Both the position numbers and the translations under genes were made by a program. 6,849 nt of DNA from Gammaproteobacteria bacterium (lineage in GTDB: Bacteria > Pseudomonadota > Gammaproteobacteria > Pseudomonadales > Azotimanducaceae_A), in contig JAPOON010000615.1 in assembly GCA_026713405.1 (NCBI GenBank), forward strand, positions 1-6,849. Reading direction: 5' to 3'. The notes under the pieces were generated by a model. That model was not told the DNA's origin. It saw only the letters and a program-made list of their open reading frames with translations, and made no database searches. This document shows, in pieces, positions 4,961-6,849 of the stretch. The number at the start of each line of letters is the position of its first letter. Position 1 is the stretch's first letter.

Positions 4961-6697
4961 TCAGGCGGTCAGGAAGGCGACGCCCGTCCAGCAGACGGCA
5001 GCAAGCCCCGCGGCAATGGACGCCTGCGGAATCTGCGTCTTCACGTGATCCATCAGGTCACAGCCGGTGCACACGGAACTCAACACCGTGGTATCCGATA
5101 TGGGCGAACACTGATCGCCGTACACGCTGCCGTCCATGACCGCGGCGAAGCAGAGCGTCATGAAGAGTTCCGGATGGGAGAGCCCCTGCCCCGTGGCCAC
5201 CGCCCAGGCCAGCGGCATCGCCAGCGGAAAGGCAACGGCATAGGTGCCCCAGCTCGTACCGGTGGAAAACGCGATCACCATGGTCATCACTTGCAGCATC
5301 ACCGGCAGCATGAAATAGGGAATGGCATTGCCGAGCTGCTCCACCAGGAAGATGCCGCCGCCGGTCTCCCGGCTGATGCCGCCGATGGTGATGGCCAGCA
5401 GCAGGATCACTGAGCCGATCAGCACGCCCTTGATACCCTCGTGAAAACCGCTCATCAGGTCCTTGAGCGCCATGCCCTTGGCCAGCGCCATGCCCGCTGC
5501 CAGCAACAAAGCGCCGCCGAAGGCCCAGTGGACGTTCGGCGAGCCGAAAGCCAGGAAGGTACCCACCGCGGTAAAGATCAGCAGACCAAGCGGCAGAAAG
5601 AACTCCCAGACGTTCGGCGAATAACCGGCAGGCACATCGCTGCCCTGCAGTTCCTTTGCCGACAACGGCGCCGCGTCCGGCGCATCGAGCGCACCGGTAG
5701 AGCGCGCACGGGCCATCGCCTCCCCCAGTTGCCGGCCCAGGAAAAGCGGTTTCTCCACGCTCAGTAGAAACGTGCCGAGCACCGCGAATATCGCGTAGAA
5801 GCAGAACGGCACGCTCTGGAAGAAAAAGGCGATGCGATCGGATTCCGTCGCGAGGAAGCTCACCCCCGAGACGAAAATGAATGCCTGCACGTACCCGGGC
5901 CAGGCATTGAACGCGAGCTGTGAGGCGATGGGCGAGGCCGTGGAATCGACGATATAGGCCAGTTCCTCGTGACTGACCCGCTCCTTGTCGGCGATGGGCC
6001 GTACCGTGGTGCCCACCAGCACCGTGCTGACGGTGCCCCCCTGAAAGAAGACCACGCCCAGTAACCAGGCCACCATCTTGGCGCTGCGCGGCCCGCGCAC
6101 GAAGCGCACCGTGACGAACTCCGCGAAGGCCTGGGCGGCGCCGGTGCGCGACCAGACCCCCATGAGCCCGCCCAGCAGCCACAGGTAGAGCACCAGCACG
6201 CTCGCCGAGCCGGTGGTGGCCACCGAGGGAATCAGCACCTCGCCGGTGAGATCGTACTTGCCGAGGATAAGTGCGCCGGAGGCGATGCCGCCGAGCAGCG
6301 CGGTGACGGGTTCGCGGGTCAGCCAGCACAGCATGACCGCCACTAGCGCCGGCAGCAGCGACAGGTAGCCGAAGTGGAACTTTGCGGCCATTTGATAGTA
6401 GGCAGCGCGCTCCTGCCCGTCGCGAACCTCCACGGCGGAGACGAATTCCTCCCTGACCGCGGGGGTCCCCGCCATGCCGGCCGCACTGAACGCCTGAAGT
6501 ACCGATTCGTCGGTGGGAACCGCTTCGAAGGGAACGGACTCCCCCTCCAACCGGTAGTAGAGCCCTCCGGATTCGTCCATGCGGGCATCGAGGGCTATGC
6601 GCTCGACCGTCCACGTTGGCTCTACATACAGCCCGGCCAGCCAGGACCCGACAAGCGCCAGGGCGAATAGAACGAATCTGCGCATTCCCGGAGACAT
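4961..6697 (-). CDS. NhaC-family Na+/H+ antiporter
   Basis: A 578-residue membrane protein that should exchange internal Na+ for external H+ across the cytoplasmic membrane. The family signature near the C-terminus is clear: GTSWGTYAVAFPLAMPLAW (480-498), then DGSVYGDQCSPISDTTVLSS (522-541), CTGCDLMDHVKTQIP (543-557) and a last hydrophobic helix. A related half-motif, DSTASPIASQLAFN (251-264), sits in the first half, as expected for a two-repeat antiporter. An N-terminal helix (7-24) is followed by about 80 mostly polar residues (25-104), probably outside the membrane, before the core begins near FHFGYLSLLPALVAVMLCWL; this makes it longer than the usual 450-500 residues. A polar loop (315-362) joins the halves. 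ATG 6697 is preceded by AGAGGA with four-base spacing, better than the internal ATG at 6685. The substrate could also be another ion or amino acid, because the family includes exchangers such as malate/lactate and arginine/ornithine types. Confidence 0.92.
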   Translation of the reverse strand: MSPGMRRFVLFALALVGSWLAGLYVEPTWTVERIALDARMDESGGLYYRLEGESVPFEAVPTDESVLQAFSAAGMAGTPAVREEFVSAVEVRDGQERAAYYQMAAKFHFGYLSLLPALVAVMLCWLTREPVTALLGGIASGALILGKYDLTGEVLIPSVATTGSASVLVLYLWLLGGLMGVWSRTGAAQAFAEFVTVRFVRGPRSAKMVAWLLGVVFFQGGTVSTVLVGTTVRPIADKERVSHEELAYIVDSTASPIASQLAFNAWPGYVQAFIFVSGVSFLATESDRIAFFFQSVPFCFYAIFAVLGTFLLSVEKPLFLGRQLGEAMARARSTGALDAPDAAPLSAKELQGSDVPAGYSPNVWEFFLPLGLLIFTAVGTFLAFGSPNVHWAFGGALLLAAGMALAKGMALKDLMSGFHEGIKGVLIGSVILLLAITIGGISRETGGGIFLVEQLGNAIPYFMLPVMLQVMTMVIAFSTGTSWGTYAVAFPLAMPLAWAVATGQGLSHPELFMTLCFAAVMDGSVYGDQCSPISDTTVLSSVCTGCDLMDHVKTQIPQASIAAGLAAVCWTGVAFLTA

Positions 6698-6701
6698 GGC
6701 T

Positions 6702-6707
6702 TCCTCT
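6702..6707 (-). promoter_or_regulatory. Ribosome binding site of the NhaC gene
   Basis: AGAGGA on the minus strand, four bases before the ATG at 6697. It is the best Shine-Dalgarno match in front of any transporter gene here and decides the start in favour of 6697 over the internal ATG at 6685. Confidence 0.6.
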
Positions 6708-6713
6708 ATTCCT

Positions 6714-6729
6714 CTTGTTCGCGGACAAG
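6714..6729. promoter_or_regulatory. Near-perfect 16-bp palindrome upstream of the NhaC gene
   Basis: CTTGTTCGCGGACAAG is self-complementary over 8 + 8 bases with one mismatched pair. It begins 17 bases upstream of the NhaC start codon, just ahead of the ribosome binding site. The size and symmetry suit a dimeric repressor operator, or a small hairpin in the mRNA leader. No regulator can be named from the sequence. Confidence 0.35.
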
Positions 6730-6754
6730 GTTCACAAACGAGTCAACACCACAC

Positions 6755-6809
6755 CCGGTCGCTGCTTTTCCCTCGGGCCAGGGCATTGCCACGTTCGTAC
6801 CGCGACCGG
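6755..6809 (-). other. Inverted repeat enclosing a structured stretch in the NhaC leader
   Basis: CCGGTCGC (6755-6762) and GCGACCGG (6802-6809) are perfect reverse complements 39 bases apart. Between them CCCT-CGGGCC-AGGG (6770-6783) can form a second small hairpin. If transcription starts near the TACAAT box, all of this is in the 5' leader RNA. This is compatible with an RNA regulatory element, but I do not recognise a known riboswitch. Confidence 0.3.
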
Positions 6810-6819
6810 AAAGCGGCGC

Positions 6820-6825
6820 ATTGTA
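6820..6825 (-). promoter_or_regulatory. Possible -10 box for the NhaC transcript
   Basis: TACAAT on the minus strand, five of six bases of the sigma70 -10 consensus, about 120 nt upstream of the NhaC ATG. With a 17-bp spacer the -35 position reads AAACAA, a poor match, and the window ends there. Placement is reasonable for the promoter of an NhaC-DASS transcript. Confidence 0.3.
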
Positions 6826-6849
6826 GCGGGAATGCCCCTCGCTTGTTTG

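Noticed and set aside
6718..6746. TTGACT (6746-6741, minus strand) as a -35 box for the NhaC gene
   Set aside because: At 16-18 bp spacing the -10 position falls in the GC-rich palindrome with no TATAAT-like hexamer.

Overview
This is a GC-rich window in which every gene I can support lies on the minus strand, so transcription runs from the right end to the left. It looks like chromosomal DNA of a gammaproteobacterium. The evidence is the Pseudomonas/Xanthomonas-like tryptophanyl-tRNA synthetase with its cysteine-rich insert, the base composition, and TATAAT/TACAAT promoter-like boxes. Three or four sodium-linked transport systems side by side suggest a halophilic, haloalkaliphilic or marine lifestyle; that is inference.

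Layout in transcription order. (1) 6849-6698: a structured upstream/leader region with a possible -10 box, an 8-bp inverted repeat and a 16-bp near-palindrome. (2) 6697-4961: an NhaC-family Na+/H+ antiporter of 578 residues. (3) 4866-3488: a DASS/SLC13-family sodium:anion (dicarboxylate/sulfate type) symporter, split into two frames by one missing base in a G6 run (C6 on the + strand at 4336-4341). (4) 3487-3156: about 330 bp without a convincing gene, mostly a 221-bp nested imperfect inverted repeat (3164-3384) that ends 8 bases before the next start codon. (5) 3155-1252: a tight three-gene operon. Its first two genes are paralogous DUF1538 membrane proteins (244 and 272 aa; 1-nt overlap). 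The third, 3 nt later, is a 115-residue protein with a P-II-like sequence that lacks several canonical P-II residues. (6) 1251-1097: intergenic, with a TATAAT promoter candidate and a perfect small hairpin. (7) 1096-1: the N-terminal 365 residues of tryptophanyl-tRNA synthetase (trpS), running off the left edge.

Paired DUF1538 proteins resemble, as I recall it, the two-component Na+(Li+,K+)/H+ antiporter UmpAB reported from Halomonas. Read that way, the window is a sodium/proton/anion homeostasis cluster: NhaC and the DUF1538 pair would expel Na+, the DASS protein would use the Na+ gradient for anion uptake, and the P-II-like protein would gate the DUF1538 pair, by analogy with AmtB-GlnK and SbtA-SbtB. 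The least explained parts are the P-II-like/DUF1538 pairing and the palindromic element in front of it.
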